Assembly (NCBI GenBank): GCA_020736575.1
Contig: JAGPYM010000065.1
Coordinates: 1 to 64,000, forward strand
Direction of reading: 5' to 3'
DNA from: Thelonectria olida
Lineage: Eukaryota; Ascomycota; Sordariomycetes; Hypocreales; Nectriaceae
Length of the DNA: 64,000 nucleotides
The stretch's first letter is position 1. Every line of letters begins with the position of its first letter. Below the pieces are notes generated by a model. The model was not told the DNA's origin. It saw nothing but the letters and a program-made list of their open reading frames with translations, and searched no databases. Positions 22,025 to 36,100 of this stretch are shown one piece after another. Both the position numbers and the translations under genes were made by a program.

Positions 22025-25000
22025 ATGCCCCGCGAAGAGCCGGTCAGGGTCCCGATCGATGAAATCCGCCGCACGCTGGAAGATCTCGATGGCCGACGCA
22101 CTCGAAACGGAGCCGGAGGAAGGTCAGGACCACCTCACTCGATCATTCCAAGCTCCCTGGCATACCAGAGCAGCCGTCAGCCCCGTCAAGAGCCGGTTAA
22201 AGTCCCGCTTGACGAGGTCCGACGGACGTTGGAAGACCTGGACCGCCGACACGCCAAAGGACGCACCCCACGAAGACAAGGAGAATCTCAACAGACCGAG
22301 GCCAAGCCCCGAGAGGAGCCGGTGAGAGTCCCGCTTGATGAGATCCGCCAAAGATTGGACGATCTGGACCGACAACACGCCGAAACCCAGGCCCGTGGAA
22401 GACAAGAATCGTCCCGCTCCACTATCGCCAGGCAACTAGCATCTCAGAAGCCCGCCCAGCCCCGGAAGGAGCCGATAAGAGTTCGGCCTGACGAGGTTGC
22501 TCGTGCATGGGATGATATCAAACGCCAGCGCGCTGAAGAACGGGGCCACCGGGCGCAGGCAGTGGCCCGGCGTAATACCGTCACGGTGCCGGAAGATGAA
22601 CTCAGGCGCACAATGGCGGCTATTACGCAACGACACGCGGAAGAGCGTTTTCGGGAAAGAGCCGCAAGACTACGATCACAAGAGGAGGCCGGTGAGTTCG
22701 ACCGTCGAGGAGCGGAAGAGGTGCGCCGGACACAACCACCGGCTACTCCCGAGCGTATCTCCAGTTCTCCACAAATCCCGATTCCCCAAGCAATCCCGCA
22801 GACCCCGCCTCCCCGAAAGCGCCTTCGGGAACCACAACCGGAAGGACTTCTGACTCCGCCGCCCACGTGGCCAGACCGCCCCCGGAAAAGACCGAGGCCG
22901 TCGCAGGAGACCGCCCAACTCCAACAAAAGTCCCTCGAGTCCATTCTGCAATACCATAAGTCTCGTTTTCGCGACAAAGAGGAGGCATCAGTAGCAAGAT
23001 CCTGGTGCAAAGAGGTCCCACCTGCCCTCCAGGTGGAGACTGCGAAGTCCTTCTACCAGGCGTTCACAGATGAGAGGACGTTGCCAATTTCGCATTGCAT
23101 CTTTTGCTACAGGAAGCAGCCTCCTTCCGAACTTACGACGATCCGGTGGAAGAGGCACTTGACGCCCTCCTTGCTGCAGGTCACGAGAGCGCTCCAGGAG
23201 TGCAAGGAGTGCTTTCCAGCTGACGACGACGCTGAAGCTATTGTTTGCCACGAATGCTATACCATTTTGAAAAATGGAAAATTGCCGAAGGCCTGTTCGG
23301 TCAACAACATGTACATTGGATGCGAGCATCGGTATCCCCAAGAGCTCGACGGCCTCTCTCCCGTTGAGGAGAGGTTAATTGCTCTGCAGGCGTCCTTCGG
23401 CTACATCACAAAGTTCACTGTCGACAACAAGACCCCGTCCGGTCTCAGCTACCGGAAGCACGTGAAGGGCCATATCGTGGTCTTTCCCAACAAGGTCGAG
23501 GACCTCGTTGCCGTAGTCCTCCCTCACCCTCTTCTGGAGACCATCGAGAACATCCACGTCTCTTGGAGCGGCTCCAGCAAACCCGGCGCTGCAGACGTTG
23601 GCCATCTTCTCCAAGTGCGCAAGTCCCGTGTCCGGACTGCCCTGTCGTGGCTCCAGGAAAACAATCCGCTTTACGAGCACATCACAATCGACCATGGCGA
23701 GATAGATGGCTGGCAGTACGAAGACGGCTCCGATGTCCCTGTCCTTATCATGGACAGCATGCAACGGGAGGAGCCGTCCGCTGCCGAGAAGACGCAAACA
23801 GACCACATCGTCCCAGATACTGATCGAGGTCTGGAAGAGAACCGGCTCACGAGCATTGAAGAACTCGTTGCGTCGGCGCAAGCCAACTCCAGCCACGAAT
23901 CCTGCCCTCCTGAGGGCACTCTGTCGACCAAACAGCACCTCCCCTTGCCCGGGGATCCCCATACTTCCATTCTTGATCCGGAGGATGCCGGCGGCGATGG
24001 TGAAGTCATCCATGAGACGACGTCGTCCGGCATGTTTCCCCTTGACGGTCCGGCCGCTTTCGAGGAGGCCGATAAGCTTTCATTCCTAACCGACGCTATC
24101 CGGACGAGTCGGACTCGGGTTGCCGATGAGGGCGAGCCGTGCGCGATACATGTCGAAGCAACGGGAGAGCAGCCGTTCATCCTGGTGGAACGAGGTGCGG
24201 ACTTTGCGGACAGCCTGCACGAGGACTTCTTCCCGCGCACCTTCCCGAAGCTTTTCCCCTGGGGTAGAGGTGGCCCAAAGGCGCTGCAAGAGTCGGACCG
24301 CGATCAACAAGATGTTTCGGAGGCTGCCAAGCGCCATCCGAACCACTCGCTCAGCTATTGGGCCAGATACGTGCTGCAGCGGCATGGGGGTCGATTTGCC
24401 ACCCATCCCGTCTTTTGTTTTCTGGTCTTCAACATCCTCCTCCGTTCTTCCAATCGCCGCATCAGCATGGTGCGCACGACAAAGGGCTCTTTCGAGAGGG
24501 TTGAACGGGTTTACGGAACCCTGACGGAGGACCGGCTGAAGAGAGCGGAGGAGGAGATGCGAGGAACAAGAATGACGGCGGACGCTGATGTAGCGTTCCT
24601 GCTCCGTGAGTTGTCCATCTTTGGCCATGCACAGCCGCTCTCCAACGAAACGCGACTGCTTATGCGCAGGAAGATCCAGGCACTTAACATCTGGACCGGC
24701 ACGCCCGCGATTTGGATTACCATCAACCCCAACGACATCAACAACCCAGTCAAGATGAAGCTCTCCATCCATAGGCTCCACGAGTACTGCACTGCAAAGG
24801 AGCTCTTAGCGGATCTCCGGGGAAGATACGACAGAATCGCCCTCAGCACCATGGATCCGGTCAGCTCTGCCATCTTCTTCCACAGAGAAATCTCTCTGTT
24901 CTTCGAAAAATACGTCAGAACAGACCAAGAATCGGTCTTTGGGAAGGTCAGCCACTATTATGCAACGGTGGAGACGAATGATCGCGGCAGCCTGCATTTG

Positions 25001-28000
25001 CACGGACTCCTGTGGTTGCACGGCAACATGGAGCTGCCGTCGCTCATCGACGACATCGCCGACCCCCGAGAAGAAGAGTATCGTGCCCGAGTGGTGCGCT
25101 ACGTGGACTCGGTCTTCCACGAGTGCCTGGATGAGGACGCTGGAAAGGCTCTCCGCCAGGAGCGGAAGCCGATCCACCCCGTCGAGGAGATGATGAATGA
25201 CACTGAGGCCCTGTCTGCGGCCTTTGACGCCGAGTCCAACTTCATCGCATACTGCTGCCAGGTTCATTCCCACACCTACACCTGCATCAAGTATTCTCTG
25301 AAGGGTCTCGCAAATCAGGGCGCGGACAAGTACAGGCGAACAGCTTGCCGGTTCAAAGCGCCTTGGAAGATCGTCGATACGACGGGATTGACCGAGGACG
25401 ATCTACTCATCATCCGTCGCAACCACCCACTCGTCAACCGGTATAACAAAGCGATGGCGGTCGGCCTCCGGCACAATCACGATGTATCGATGATCTTGAC
25501 GAGGACCAAGGGGCTGGCCATGGTGTTTTACATCACCAACTATGCCACGAAGTTGGACACGCCAATGTGGAGACGAATTGCCCATGCGGCCGAAGTCTTG
25601 CGACAGCTTCGCGAAGATGCCGTTTCGAGGCGCGACGCATCAGCATCCGCCGACCAAGGCGCCCAGCGACCTGCTGTGCTGAACCAGAGTCGCCAGTTTC
25701 TGATGAGGGTGGCTAATCGGATATTTTCTGAGAGACAGCTCTCCGCCGTGGAGGTATGTTACCACATGCTCGGCTATCAGACGGACTTTACCAACGTCCC
25801 GCACTGGTCCTTCCTAAACCTGACCGCACTGTATTGGGCGGTATTCCGGAGATGGATACACCTCCGTCGCCAGGCCGGCGCAGAAGCGGAGGAGGAGGAG
25901 CCGCCAGAAGCGGTACAACTCAGGGAGGGTGGCCGGACCCTGTTGTGCTTGGATACTTACGCCTACAGAGGCCGTGTCCTCAAAGATATGTGCCTCTATG
26001 ACTACATGTCTATGGTTACCCTGGTCCGTAGCCGCGGCCGGGACGAGGACGAAAACCACATATCTCTCGAGGGGCCCTCTCCAGAGCACCATGGCTGGTT
26101 TCAGAAGCTCCGGCGACCTCGCGAGTTCGCAGTGCCGATTTTTCAAGGATTCATCAGCGACGATCACCAGGACGAACACCCGGTGTATTTCAGACGGTAC
26201 GTTCCTAGTCACAATGCCAATCCGAGCCTACTCTGACATTCCGTGCAGTAACTCTGTTCTCCATCTGGCCCTGTTCGTGCCTTGGGAAGGCTTTCTTTCC
26301 ATCATGCAGGGCGATATCGCCGACATATGGTCCAGATATGAAGCTTCTCTCTGTTGCAGGCTGCGTTTTCACGTGTCGAACATCTCCCTTCTCAGCAAGT
26401 CAGCCGAGGACGCGCGGAAAGACGCAAAGCTCTGGGCCAGCCGATCAGAAGGCGACGATACAGTCGACATAGACTTTCCTCTTGATGAGGGCGACGACGG
26501 TGAAGAGCGCGCAACAATCGCTGAGCACCACCAGAATTTTGCGGCTCTGCTACGCACTCTGCACAACGCCGTCCGAGATTCCGATGCCACGAGAGGCTCC
26601 CCAGTCTTGGCGAATTTCATCCGCGACCTGCGTGAAGAGACTTCGGCATCGGAGGATAGGCCTTTTATTCAGCGTCCCGAGGGCTTTTATCAGCGAATCC
26701 GCCGTACCCAGGACGCTCCGCTATGCCAATTTCAGACCCTTTCTGCAGAGAATGTTCAAGCCGCTGCGAAGGCTCAGGAGATGCTCCATCTCCGGATGCT
26801 GGATGAGATTGAGTCAGGTCCCCAAGGTAGCGCGCATCACACGCCTAACGCCGACATAGATGATATACTTGCTCGTAACTATGATACGGAGATTCCCCTA
26901 CCGCGTCGAAGTCAAGGCCTAGTCGCACAGGGTCCTCGAATGCTCGTCGACGTTAATATGGCAACAAGCTTTGCGGAATTAGGACGCCTTGCCGCGTCGA
27001 ACTATACCCTCAACTCTCTGCAGACAATGGCTCTTCAACTTGTGTGCAGGTTTTTAGACAGGTACTCAGCGGACCTCGACTCGGCGGGTCAACACCTCCA
27101 GTACACCGGAGGGCCGGGCGGTACGGGAAAATCCAGGGTCATCGAGGCCCTGAAATGGGTCTTTTCGGCGAGAGGCCAGCCACATCTTCTCCAGATCACG
27201 GGAACATCAGGTAGTGCAGCTGCACAGATCGGAGGCACGACATTGCATTCTGCCTGTGGACTGGATACCCGGCGCTCCGTCGACAAACAAGTCCCACTTT
27301 TCTCGGAGGCAAAGAAGTGGACGTGGAAGCAGAAGCTGGTCCTCGTGATCGACGAAGTTAGCATGCTTGGAGGTGCCACTCTGTACGAGGCCAGCTGCCG
27401 TCTTCAGTCGCTCCGCGATTGCCCAGATAAGCCCTTTGGCGGTGTTCCCGTCGTTCTTTTGATGGGGGACTTTTATCAATTCGCCCCAGTTCGGGAGACG
27501 AGCCTCCTGGTAGACCGAATGGCGGATCCCGTCTTCGCATCCGTGGGCCAAGCCACCATTTCTCACCATCGCGGCTTCAGTCTGTGGCTGATGTTCAAGA
27601 CCGTGGTTCTTCTCGAAGAACAGGTCCGCGCACGAGACGACCCTGAGCTAGGCGCTCTTCTGGATCGAGTACGGCACGGCACCCAGACATGGCAAGATCT
27701 GGTCCTACTGAATACAAAGCTGGTTGACCGCTCCGATATCACCTTCAGTAACGGCTTGCGCGCCATAACACCTCTGAACCGCAACCGATGGAGCCTCAAT
27801 ATGGAAGCCATTGTGGACTGGGCGCGCTTCAATGAGAGGCACATCTCCGTCTTCGTGTCAGCCCACACCTGGCGAAGAGCCGGCCTGTCTCAATATGAGA
27901 TCGCCCAAGCTATCGAGCAAGGGGACGATTCCAAATGCAAGGTCCCAGGCCTCTTCTTCTATGCTCAGGGGATGCCTGTGGTTGTTAATAAGAATATATA

Positions 28001-28574
28001 CACCGGCTTGAAGGTTGTCAATGGCGCAGAGTTTACTGCGGCAGACATCATCCCCGATCCGAAACACCCAGGATACCATCTTGCAGACGACGTCACCATC
28101 CACTTCGGCCCACCGCTAGGCATCTTATTACAGTCGAGAGACACCGCGAGCTTGGCAGTCCCCGTCCTACCAGCAGAGATGGTACTCATCCGCCCTATCT
28201 CGCACATCCTCGATCCAACTGATCCCCACTTCAAGTTCTTGTCAACGAAATGCACCCGACGGGGGCTGCCGGTTGTTCCGGCCTTTGTTCTCACCGATTA
28301 TAAATCCCAGTCTAAAACGTTTGCCGAGGTACTCTTGGAGCTGCGGGGAAATCGCATGACCAATGGCGAACCCTCGAAGTGCGATTTTACCAGTCTCTAT
28401 GTGCAGTTGTCTAGGTGTACGACGCTTCGAGGTATCAAGCTTCTCAGCCCTGTACGGCCCCAGGATTTCATCGGTAACAGGCTGGACCAGACCATGGTAG
28501 ATGCCATGCAGAGACTCAAGAACTTAGCGGCGGAGACGAAACGGGTTTATGAGGGCCGGAGCTGTGATGCATAG
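22025..28574 (+). CDS. Helitron H1 Rep-helicase transposase, open frame
   Basis: Rolling-circle transposase of 2165 residues from exons 22025-26196 and 26249-28574. The 52-bp intron (GTACGT...TGCAG) is in the same position as in H2. Start MPREEPV is chosen because H2 and H3 share MPR-x-EPV at this point; an in-frame ATG also exists at 21908. Order: five N-terminal repeats (residues about 4-245); CxxC cluster (about 355-425, CIFCYRK, CKEC, CHEC); DUF6570-like part (about 417-560); Rep with NPNDINNP (about 900), HUH motif LHLHGLLWL (about 990), CRFKAPW and Y2 motif FYITNYATK (about 1168-1176); Pif1-type helicase with GGPGGTGKS (about 1678), LVIDEVSMLGG and YVQLSRCTTLRGIKLLSP near the end. All catalytic residues are present, so H1 is the likely autonomous member. 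Helitron DNA ends were not located. Confidence 0.9.
22034..22760 (+). repeat. H1 N-terminal protein-repeat array, 5 units
   Basis: Units begin EPVRVPIDEIRRTLEDLD, EPVKVPLDEVRRTLEDLD, EPVRVPLDEIRQRLDDLD, EPIRVRPDEVARAWDDI and NTVTVPEDELRRTMAAI. Each is followed by a charged Arg/Glu-rich tail ending in HAEE-like residues. Spacing is about 35-52 residues. Confidence 0.9.
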
Positions 28575-28916
28575 GCTATGCCATCTTGTAGAAGCCTGCT
28601 AACTCGGAATCAATACAATTTTGTCCATGTAGAACAATTGATGGACGCTCAGCGGGGAGGGTTCAGCATGATGCCTACTGCCTAGCTTTTTCGTACTTCC
28701 CAAGGGCATTTATCTCAACATTGCCAACGGTTGTTGAAGCTAACTCGGATCACGGTGATAAGATCGGAAGATGAGACGAATTCCTTGTCCGTGCGCTAAA
28801 TACGTCGATCTTTAAGACACCTGGTGGACCGTGCCCTCATCAGCCACAGCCGCGATGTGTGCCGGCGACACCTCGACAACAACCGTATACGTGCATTAAT
28901 CTCACTGTCTGAAAGA

Positions 28917-28980
28917 CTCGTTCCGAAGGTCTGATGGCGGGCCCGTAGGGACCGGTCTCCTGTGCCTTGAGGAACGAAAG
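28917..28980. repeat. Hairpin module upstream of H2, copy B
   Basis: CTCGTTCCGAAGGTC, then GGCGGGCCCGTAGGGACC, GGTCTCCTGTG and CCTTGAGGAACGA. The outer words TCGTTCC and GGAACGA pair. Confidence 0.55.
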
Positions 28981-29111
28981 GCTCTTCCTTCCGCCCCCTT
29001 CGAAAGCGACCCCCCTGGACACCGCCACCACCGCCACAAAACTGAGCCTTAAAAACTGAGCCGCTTCATCAGCCACTTCTAAAGAGCCACACCGCAAAGT
29101 GCCTTGCTTCT

Positions 29112-29178
29112 CAGGCTCGTTCCGAAAGGCATTAGAGGGCCCCGTAGGGGCCCGATCTCCTGTGCCTTTCGGAACGAA
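29112..29178. repeat. Hairpin module upstream of H2, copy C
   Basis: The outer arms TCGTTCCGAAAGGCA and TGCCTTTCGGAACGA are perfectly complementary. The inner palindrome GGGCCCC-GTA-GGGGCCC is followed by ATCTCCTGTG. A strong nested hairpin. Confidence 0.75.
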
Positions 29179-29312
29179 GAGGAGAAAGGTTCTTCCTTCC
29201 GCGCCCTCCTTTGCCTTTCGGAACGAAGAGGAGAAAGGTTCTTCCTTCCGCGCCCTCCTTTCCTTTCCTTTGCCTTGAGGAACGAAGTTCTGAAAGGTTC
29301 TTTCTTCCGCGC
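29164..29312. repeat. ~48-bp tandem repeat upstream of H2
   Basis: Two nearly identical units (GCCTTTCGGAACGAAGAG, GAGAAAGGTTCTTCC, TTCCGCGCCCTCC) and a third, diverged unit (GCCTTGAGGAACGAAG) after a CCTTT run. Confidence 0.85.
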
Positions 29313-30101
29313 CTTCCCTCGTAAACTCGGGCCACTAGACGGTCCGTGCGATCAGCCACAGACCTCGCGCCACCAAATCAGCCTCCGTAATTAGCCCCCT
29401 TCTATACCACAACCCATGCGCCATTCTTTCGCGCTGTTGAGCCACAATTTGTGCGCCTCACCAGGGCTGCCAAGGTTCATGAGATCCAGTGCCTAACTTA
29501 GTAGCCTCATCTAACTTAGTAGCCTCATCTGGCGAACGCCAGGGGCTCCCGGCTCGCTAAGGTCTAACCGCGACCTAAGGTCTGACCGTGGCGGCCGGGA
29601 TAAGCCGCGTGACCCTGGAAACAGGCGCTACGGTGCCATCACACGTATCAGTTCGAGTCTTTATCCCATTTTGATCGTCTGCGGGGTAGCCCTACCTACG
29701 TCAGCTGGACCTCTTTGCTCACAAGATGTGATATCCGACCAGCACGGCCCAGCGCCGTGCCTCAGTCTGTCATTCTTCAGCCAGGGTACCACCGGCCTGG
29801 ACATCCTCCGGGTGGGCATCCATGCCACGGGTGCAGAGGTTGCGATCCTGAAGCGGCATGGGCCACACTTTGCGCAGTTGCCAGCTCCAGGAAACTGCCG
29901 CTGTGATAGAACGAGCTACAACAGTGCATTGACCCTTCCCTCGTGCCTCTCTTGGGCTCTCAAGGCCAGTTTCTTCGACGATGGACACGTTTATTTATTT
30001 CTCCCGTTTGGCCCTCTATTGGTCCGGCACATGGCGCCCTTTTCTCTACCTATTCTTTTTCGCTCTTCACACAAGCAGATCCGGCTGTTCCCGCCTACAC
30101 C

Positions 30102-33100
30102 ATGCCTCGACCAGAGCCAGTGAAGGTTCCGCTTGAAGAGATTCGCCGAACGCTAGAAGATCTAGACCGCCAACGCGCTCGAGACCGAGCTCAGAGGGGC
30201 TTCGAAGCCACCCAGCCACGAAACAGGCCGGGTAGAGCCTTCGTTGACGAGACGGCTATACAGGGTCTCCGAAAATCCCCACAGGAGCCGGTTAGAGTCC
30301 CCCTTGACGAGATTCGCCGTACGTTAAGCGACCTGGACCGCCAGCATGTGGAAGAACGAGCCCGCAGGAGAGAAGAACGTCGTCCACAGAAAGCCTCTGT
30401 CCCACAAGTCCGAGGCGGGAAGTTCATGTTACCTCCGGAGGAGATCGCCCGTACGATGAATGACTTAGACCGGGAGCGTGCCGAAGAAACAACTCGTCGA
30501 AGGAGAATAGCTCGGTCCCGGGAGGTCATGGAATCAGATCTCCGAAATGGAAAGCTCAGAGTACCCCTTGAGGAGGTTCACCGTACAATCGACAGCTTGG
30601 ATCACCGGCATGCCGAACGCACAGCCCATCGGAGAGAAGGGGGTCGCCAGCAAGAAGCATCGAAGCCACAGACCCAAGGCGAGAAGGTCATGATGCCCCT
30701 CGAGGAGATCACCCGTACGTTGGCTGATCTAGATCGGCAGCGTACCGAAGAAACTACCCATCGGAGACAAGGACAGCGTCCACAAGAGGCCGTGGAGTCG
30801 CAGCTCCGAGACGGCAGGCTTGGACTACCAGCTGAGGAGATCACACGTACATTGAAGAACCTAGACCACCAGCATGCGGAAGAAACACTTCATCGGGGGC
30901 AAGGCACTGTCCGACAGGGGAAGATCTTATTACCTCCCGAAGAGGTCGCTCGTACATTGGATGAGCTGAGCCGGCGGCACTCCGGAGGAACGGCCCGTCC
31001 GAGACAAAGAGCTCTCCCGCAGGAGTCCAAGGATCTACCGTCCCAAAATGGGGGTTTCAAAGTACCTCTTGAAGAGATCATCCGCACGTGTGATGATCTG
31101 GACCGCCAAAGGGCGAGTGATACCGAGCCGGTACAACGGCCAAGCAACCCCGAACCGACCTTCCGTCCTCCGCAGACGCCGCCTTCCCGCAAGCGCCATC
31201 GAACACAACAAGAAGGCCTTCTGACTCCACCGCCCTCGGGGCCAAGCCGCTCCCCGAAAAGGCCTAGGCTGCTGGACGAGACCGTCCAACTCCAGCAGCA
31301 ATCCCTCGATGAATTTCTACAATACCGAGAGTCGTGCTTTCACGCTAAGAGGGACGCATCGGTAGGAAGATCCTGGTGCAAAGAAGTGCCCCTCGCCCTT
31401 CAAGTTGAGACTTCGAAGTCATTCTATGAGGCCTTCACCGACGAAAGCACGTTATCCATTTCCCATTGCATATTTTGCTACAGGAAATGCCCGCCAGCCA
31501 AGATTACTACTATCCAGTGGAGAAGGTACTTGACCCCCGCGTTGCTGCAGGCTACGACGGCTCTTCAGAAATGCAAAAAGTGTCTCCCACAGGACGGTGA
31601 CATGGGGGCCGATATTTGCCTCGAGTGCCGCGGCGTTTTCGGAAACGGAAAGCTGCCGAAGGCATGTTCGGTCAACAACATGAACATTGGCTGTGAACAT
31701 CGTTATCCTAGGGAGCTCGATGGCCTCTCTCCCGTCGAGGAGAGGCTGATCGCTCTTCAGGCCCCCTTTGGCTACATCACGAAGTTCACTGTTGATAACA
31801 AAACGCCGTCAGGTGTCAGTTACCGGAAACACGTGAAGGGTCACATTGTCGTATTTCCGAACAATGTAGATGACCTAGTTGCCACGGTGCTCCCTCACCC
31901 GCTTCTTCAGACGATCGAGAACATCCACGTGTCTTGGAGCGGTGCCAACAGACCCAGCCCGGCGGAAGTGGGGACGCTTCTTCAGGTGCGCAAGTCTCGA
32001 GTATCCGCCGCCCTTTTGTGGCTACAGAGGAACAATCCCCTCTACAAGGACATCGAAATCAACCTGGATGAAATACAGGGCTGGCAGTACGCGGAGGGCT
32101 CGACAGTTCCCACCGTTCTCATGGAGCGGATGCAGAGGGAGGAACCTTCGGTCGTGGAAAAGACACATACTGGCCCGATCGTCCCGAATACCGATCGCGG
32201 ATTAGAGGAGAACCGTTTCACAAGCATTGAAGAACTCCTCACCTCGCTACAAGCAGACCCAAGTGACGACACCGCTATCTCACTTGACAATGCGTCGATG
32301 GAACAGCCTCACCCATTACCTGAGGATGCCCATATGTCTGCTCCTGACCCAGAGAGTCTCGACCGTGGCGGTGATATCCTATACGAGACGTCAACGTCCG
32401 GCATGTTTCCACTGGACGGGCCGGCCGCTTTCGCTGAGGCTGATAAGTTATCCTTCCTAGCTGAGGCTATCTAGCCGATTCAGACTGGACACGGCAATGA
32501 TGTTGAACCTTCCGCTATGACGGTCCACGCAGCAAGAGACCAACCGTTCATCCGAGTCGAGCGGGGTGCGGATTTCGCGGACAACCTGCATGAGGACTTC
32601 TTTCCACGGACCTTTCCGAAGCTATTCCCGTGGGGGAGGGGGGGCCCCAAGGCGCTGAGCGAGCCGGACGGCAATTTACACGACGCTTCGGAGCCAGCAA
32701 GGCGCAGTGGAAATCACTCGCTCAACTATTGGGCCAAATATGTGTTGCAACGCCATGGGGGCCGATTTGCTACGCATCCAGTGTTTTGTTTCTTGGTCTT
32801 CAACATCCTCCTCCGATCCACGAACCGCCGGATCAGCATGGTCCGCATGACGAGGGGCTCTTTCGACAGACTGGAACGGGTCTATGGAAGCCTGACGGCG
32901 GACCGCCTAAAAATAGCCGAGGAGGAGATGCGAGAGACAAGGACCACGACAGATCCGGACATATCGTTCTTGCTTCGTGAATTGTCCATCTTTGGCCACG
33001 CACAGCCGCTCTCCAACGAAACTCGACTCTTGATGCGGAGGAAGATTCAAGCAGTTAACATTTGGACCGGTATGCCTGCCATTTGGATCACTGTCAACCC

Positions 33101-36100
33101 CAACGATATCAACAATCCGGTCAAGATGTGGCTCTCCATCCACAGGCTCCACGAGTATGACACGGCAAAGGAACTGCTAGCCGATCTCCGGGGAAGGTAT
33201 GACAGGATCGCCCTCAGCATCATGGACCCAGTTAGCGCAGCCATCTTCTTCCATCGAGAAATCTCGCTGTTTTTTGAAAAATACGTCAGGGCGGGCCAAG
33301 AATCGGTTTTCGGAAAGATCAGCCATTACTACGCAACAGTCGAGACGAATGACCGAGGCAGTCTACACTTGCATGGTCTACTCTGGTTGGAGGGTAATAT
33401 GCAGTTGCCTTCCCTGATTGATGATATGGCGAAACCCGAGGAGGAAGAATACCGTACCCAAGTGATTCGGTATCTAGACTCCGTATTTCACGAATGTTTA
33501 GATGAGGAAGCTGGAAAAGTTGTCAGAAAAGAGAGAAAGCCAATTGACCCGATCGAGGAAACAATGCACGACACTGAGGCTCTCGCAGCAGTCTTCGACA
33601 AGGAGTCTAATTACATTGCGTACTGTTGTCAGGTTCACTCGCACACCTACACCTGTATCAAGTATTCTCTCAAAGGACTCGTCGGAGAGGATATGCACAA
33701 GCACAAGCACAAACGGACAGCTTGTCGGTTCAAAGCGCCTTGAAGCATCGTCGAGGACACCGGATTCACGGAGGACGGCCTGCTTAAGATCCGGCGGAAC
33801 CACCCGCTCGTCAACCGGTACAACAAAGCAATGGCAGTCGGCCTCCGTCACAACCACGACATCTCGATGATCTTGACGAGGACCAAGGGACTCGCCATGA
33901 TATTCTACATCACGAACTACGCCACCAAGTTGGACACGCCCATGTGGAAACGCCTTGTCTTCGCTGCTGATGTTCTTCGACAGCTTCGTGAATCTGCGGT
34001 TCATCCCAGGCCAAATCTTGCCGAACAGGATTCCCGGCGCCCGGTTGTAGTGAACCAGAGTCGTCAGTTTCTAATGAGAGCGGCGAACCGAATCTTTTCC
34101 GAGAGACAGCTTTCGGCCGTGGAGGTCTGTTACTTCCTGCTTGGCTATCAAACGGACTTTACTAACGTGCCGCAATGGTCCTACATAAACTTGACCGCAC
34201 TCTATTGGGCCATTTTCCGGCGCTGGATACACCTCCGTCGCCAGGCCAGCACACAAACAGACGCCGAAGAGCCATCAGAGACGGTACAACTTCGGGAAAG
34301 TGGCCGGACTTTATTGTACCTGGATGCATACGCCTACCGAGGTCAAGTTCTGAGAGAGATGTGCCTCTATGATTATATGTCTATGATTACCCTGGAGCGT
34401 CGCCGCGGCCGAGATGAGGATGAAACCCACATAGCTCTGGAGGGACCTCCAGAGTGCTACGGGTGGATCCAAAAGCTTCGCGAACCGCCCGAGTACGCGG
34501 TGCCGATCTTTCAGGGATTCATTAGCGATGACCACATGGACGAGCACCCGGTGTATTTCAAACGGTACGCTCCCATTGCTGCCCCATTCGCCCCCGAGCC
34601 AGCTCTGACATTCTGTGCAGCAACTCGGTTCTCCATCTGGCCTTGTACGTGCCATGGGGAAACTTCCTCTCCAGGACGCGCGGTGATATCACAGGCATCT
34701 GGTCGAACTATGCAGCAATGCTCTGTCCTCGCCTGCGGTCCCATGTCGCAAACATCTCCCTCCTCAGAAAGTCGGCCGAGGATGCTCGTAAAGACGCAAA
34801 GCTCTGGGCCAGCCGGTCGGAAGGCGACGACACAGTGGACGTGGACTTCCCTCTGGATGAAGGTGATTATAGCGACGAGCCAACCATGGCAGAGCATCAC
34901 CAAACCTATACAGCTCTCCTCCAGACTCTTCGAAGTGCCGTGCGGGATTCTGATGCAACGAGGGAGTCCCCAGTCCTGCAGAGCCTGATCCAAGATCTGT
35001 GCTATGAAAACCCTGTAGAAGAGGATCGGCCTTTTGTCCAACGTCACGACAATTTTTATCAGCAAATTCGATATAACCAGAATAGTCCACTATCCCAGTG
35101 TCCTATTCCTTCTGCACAAGATCTTCAAGCTGCGGCAAAGGCACAGGACATGCTGCATCTCCGGATGCTCGATGAGATGGAGGGGGGTATCCAAGACGGT
35201 ACAACCTCCATTGGTGGCGCCGACGTTGACGATCTGCTTGTCCGCCAGTGTGACACGGAAATTCCCATTCCGAGACAACATGAATACCCGGTCACTCAAA
35301 ATCCTCGAATGTTTGTTGAGGTAGGCCCCGCTAGAGGATTCGTGGAACTAGGACTTCTTGCCGCCTCCAGCTATACGCTCAACGATCTGCAGAGTATGGC
35401 ACTACAACTCGTGTGCCGCTTCTTGGACAATTATAGTGCCAATCCAGACTCAGCTGGTCAACACCTTCAGTACGTCGGAGGTCCAGGCGGTACTGGAAAG
35501 TCTAGGATCGTTGATGCCTTGCGAGAGGTATTCACAGCTAGAGCCCAGCCACATCACCTCCAGGTTACCGGCACATCAGGCAGTGCGGCTGCTCAGATCG
35601 GCGGCACGACACTGCACTCAGCCTTGGGACTAGACATCCACCGTTCTCACGACAAACAAAAGCCTCCAATATTCTCGGAAGCGAAGAAATGGATGTGGAA
35701 GCAGAAGTTGGCCCTCGTGATCGACGAAGTGAGCATGCTCGGGGGAGCCACTCTATTCCATGCCAACTGCCACCTCCAAGCCCTCCGTGACTGTCCCGAT
35801 AAGCCATTTGGAGGTATTCCCGTTGTTCTCTTGATGGGTGATTTCTATCAGTTCGCCCCCGTGCTGGAGACAAGTCTCCTGGTGGACCGGATAGTGGATC
35901 TCGCTTACACGGCCTCCCTAGGACAGGCAGCTATTGCTCACCACCGCGGCCACAGTCTGTGGCTATTGTTCAAGACTGTTATTCTCCTTGAGGAACAAGT
36001 CCGCGCCCGAGACGATCCACAACTAGGCGCCCTTTTGGACAGAATAAGGGCTGGAACCCAGACAATAGAGGACCTTGACCTACTCAACACCAAGCTCGTG

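Larger units (their letters stand above)
28575..30101. other. Between H1 and H2: long upstream region of Helitron H2
   Basis: No gene. From about 28915 it shares long blocks, in the same order, with the region upstream of H3 (37550-38413). These include CTCGTTCCGAAAGGCATT, ACCACAACCCATGCGCCAT, GGCTCCCGGCTCGCTAAG and TACCTACGTCAGCTGGACC. This 1.2-kb conserved leader is probably part of the Helitron (5' end and promoter). GGGATAA...TTATCCC pairing near 29598-29667 was considered as a tRNA and rejected. Confidence 0.5.

Noticed and set aside
22444..23010. Minus-strand frames opposite the Helitron repeat and Rep regions
   Set aside because: These are antisense shadows; they recur opposite the same coding segments in H1, H2 and H3.
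29590..29670. tRNA-like sequence upstream of H2 (GGGATAA pairing with TTATCCC and a GTTCGAGTC B-box-like word)
   Set aside because: Spacing between the T-loop-like word and the acceptor arm is too short (about 9 nt instead of 12), and the equivalent region upstream of H3 loses the pairing. Not a tRNA.
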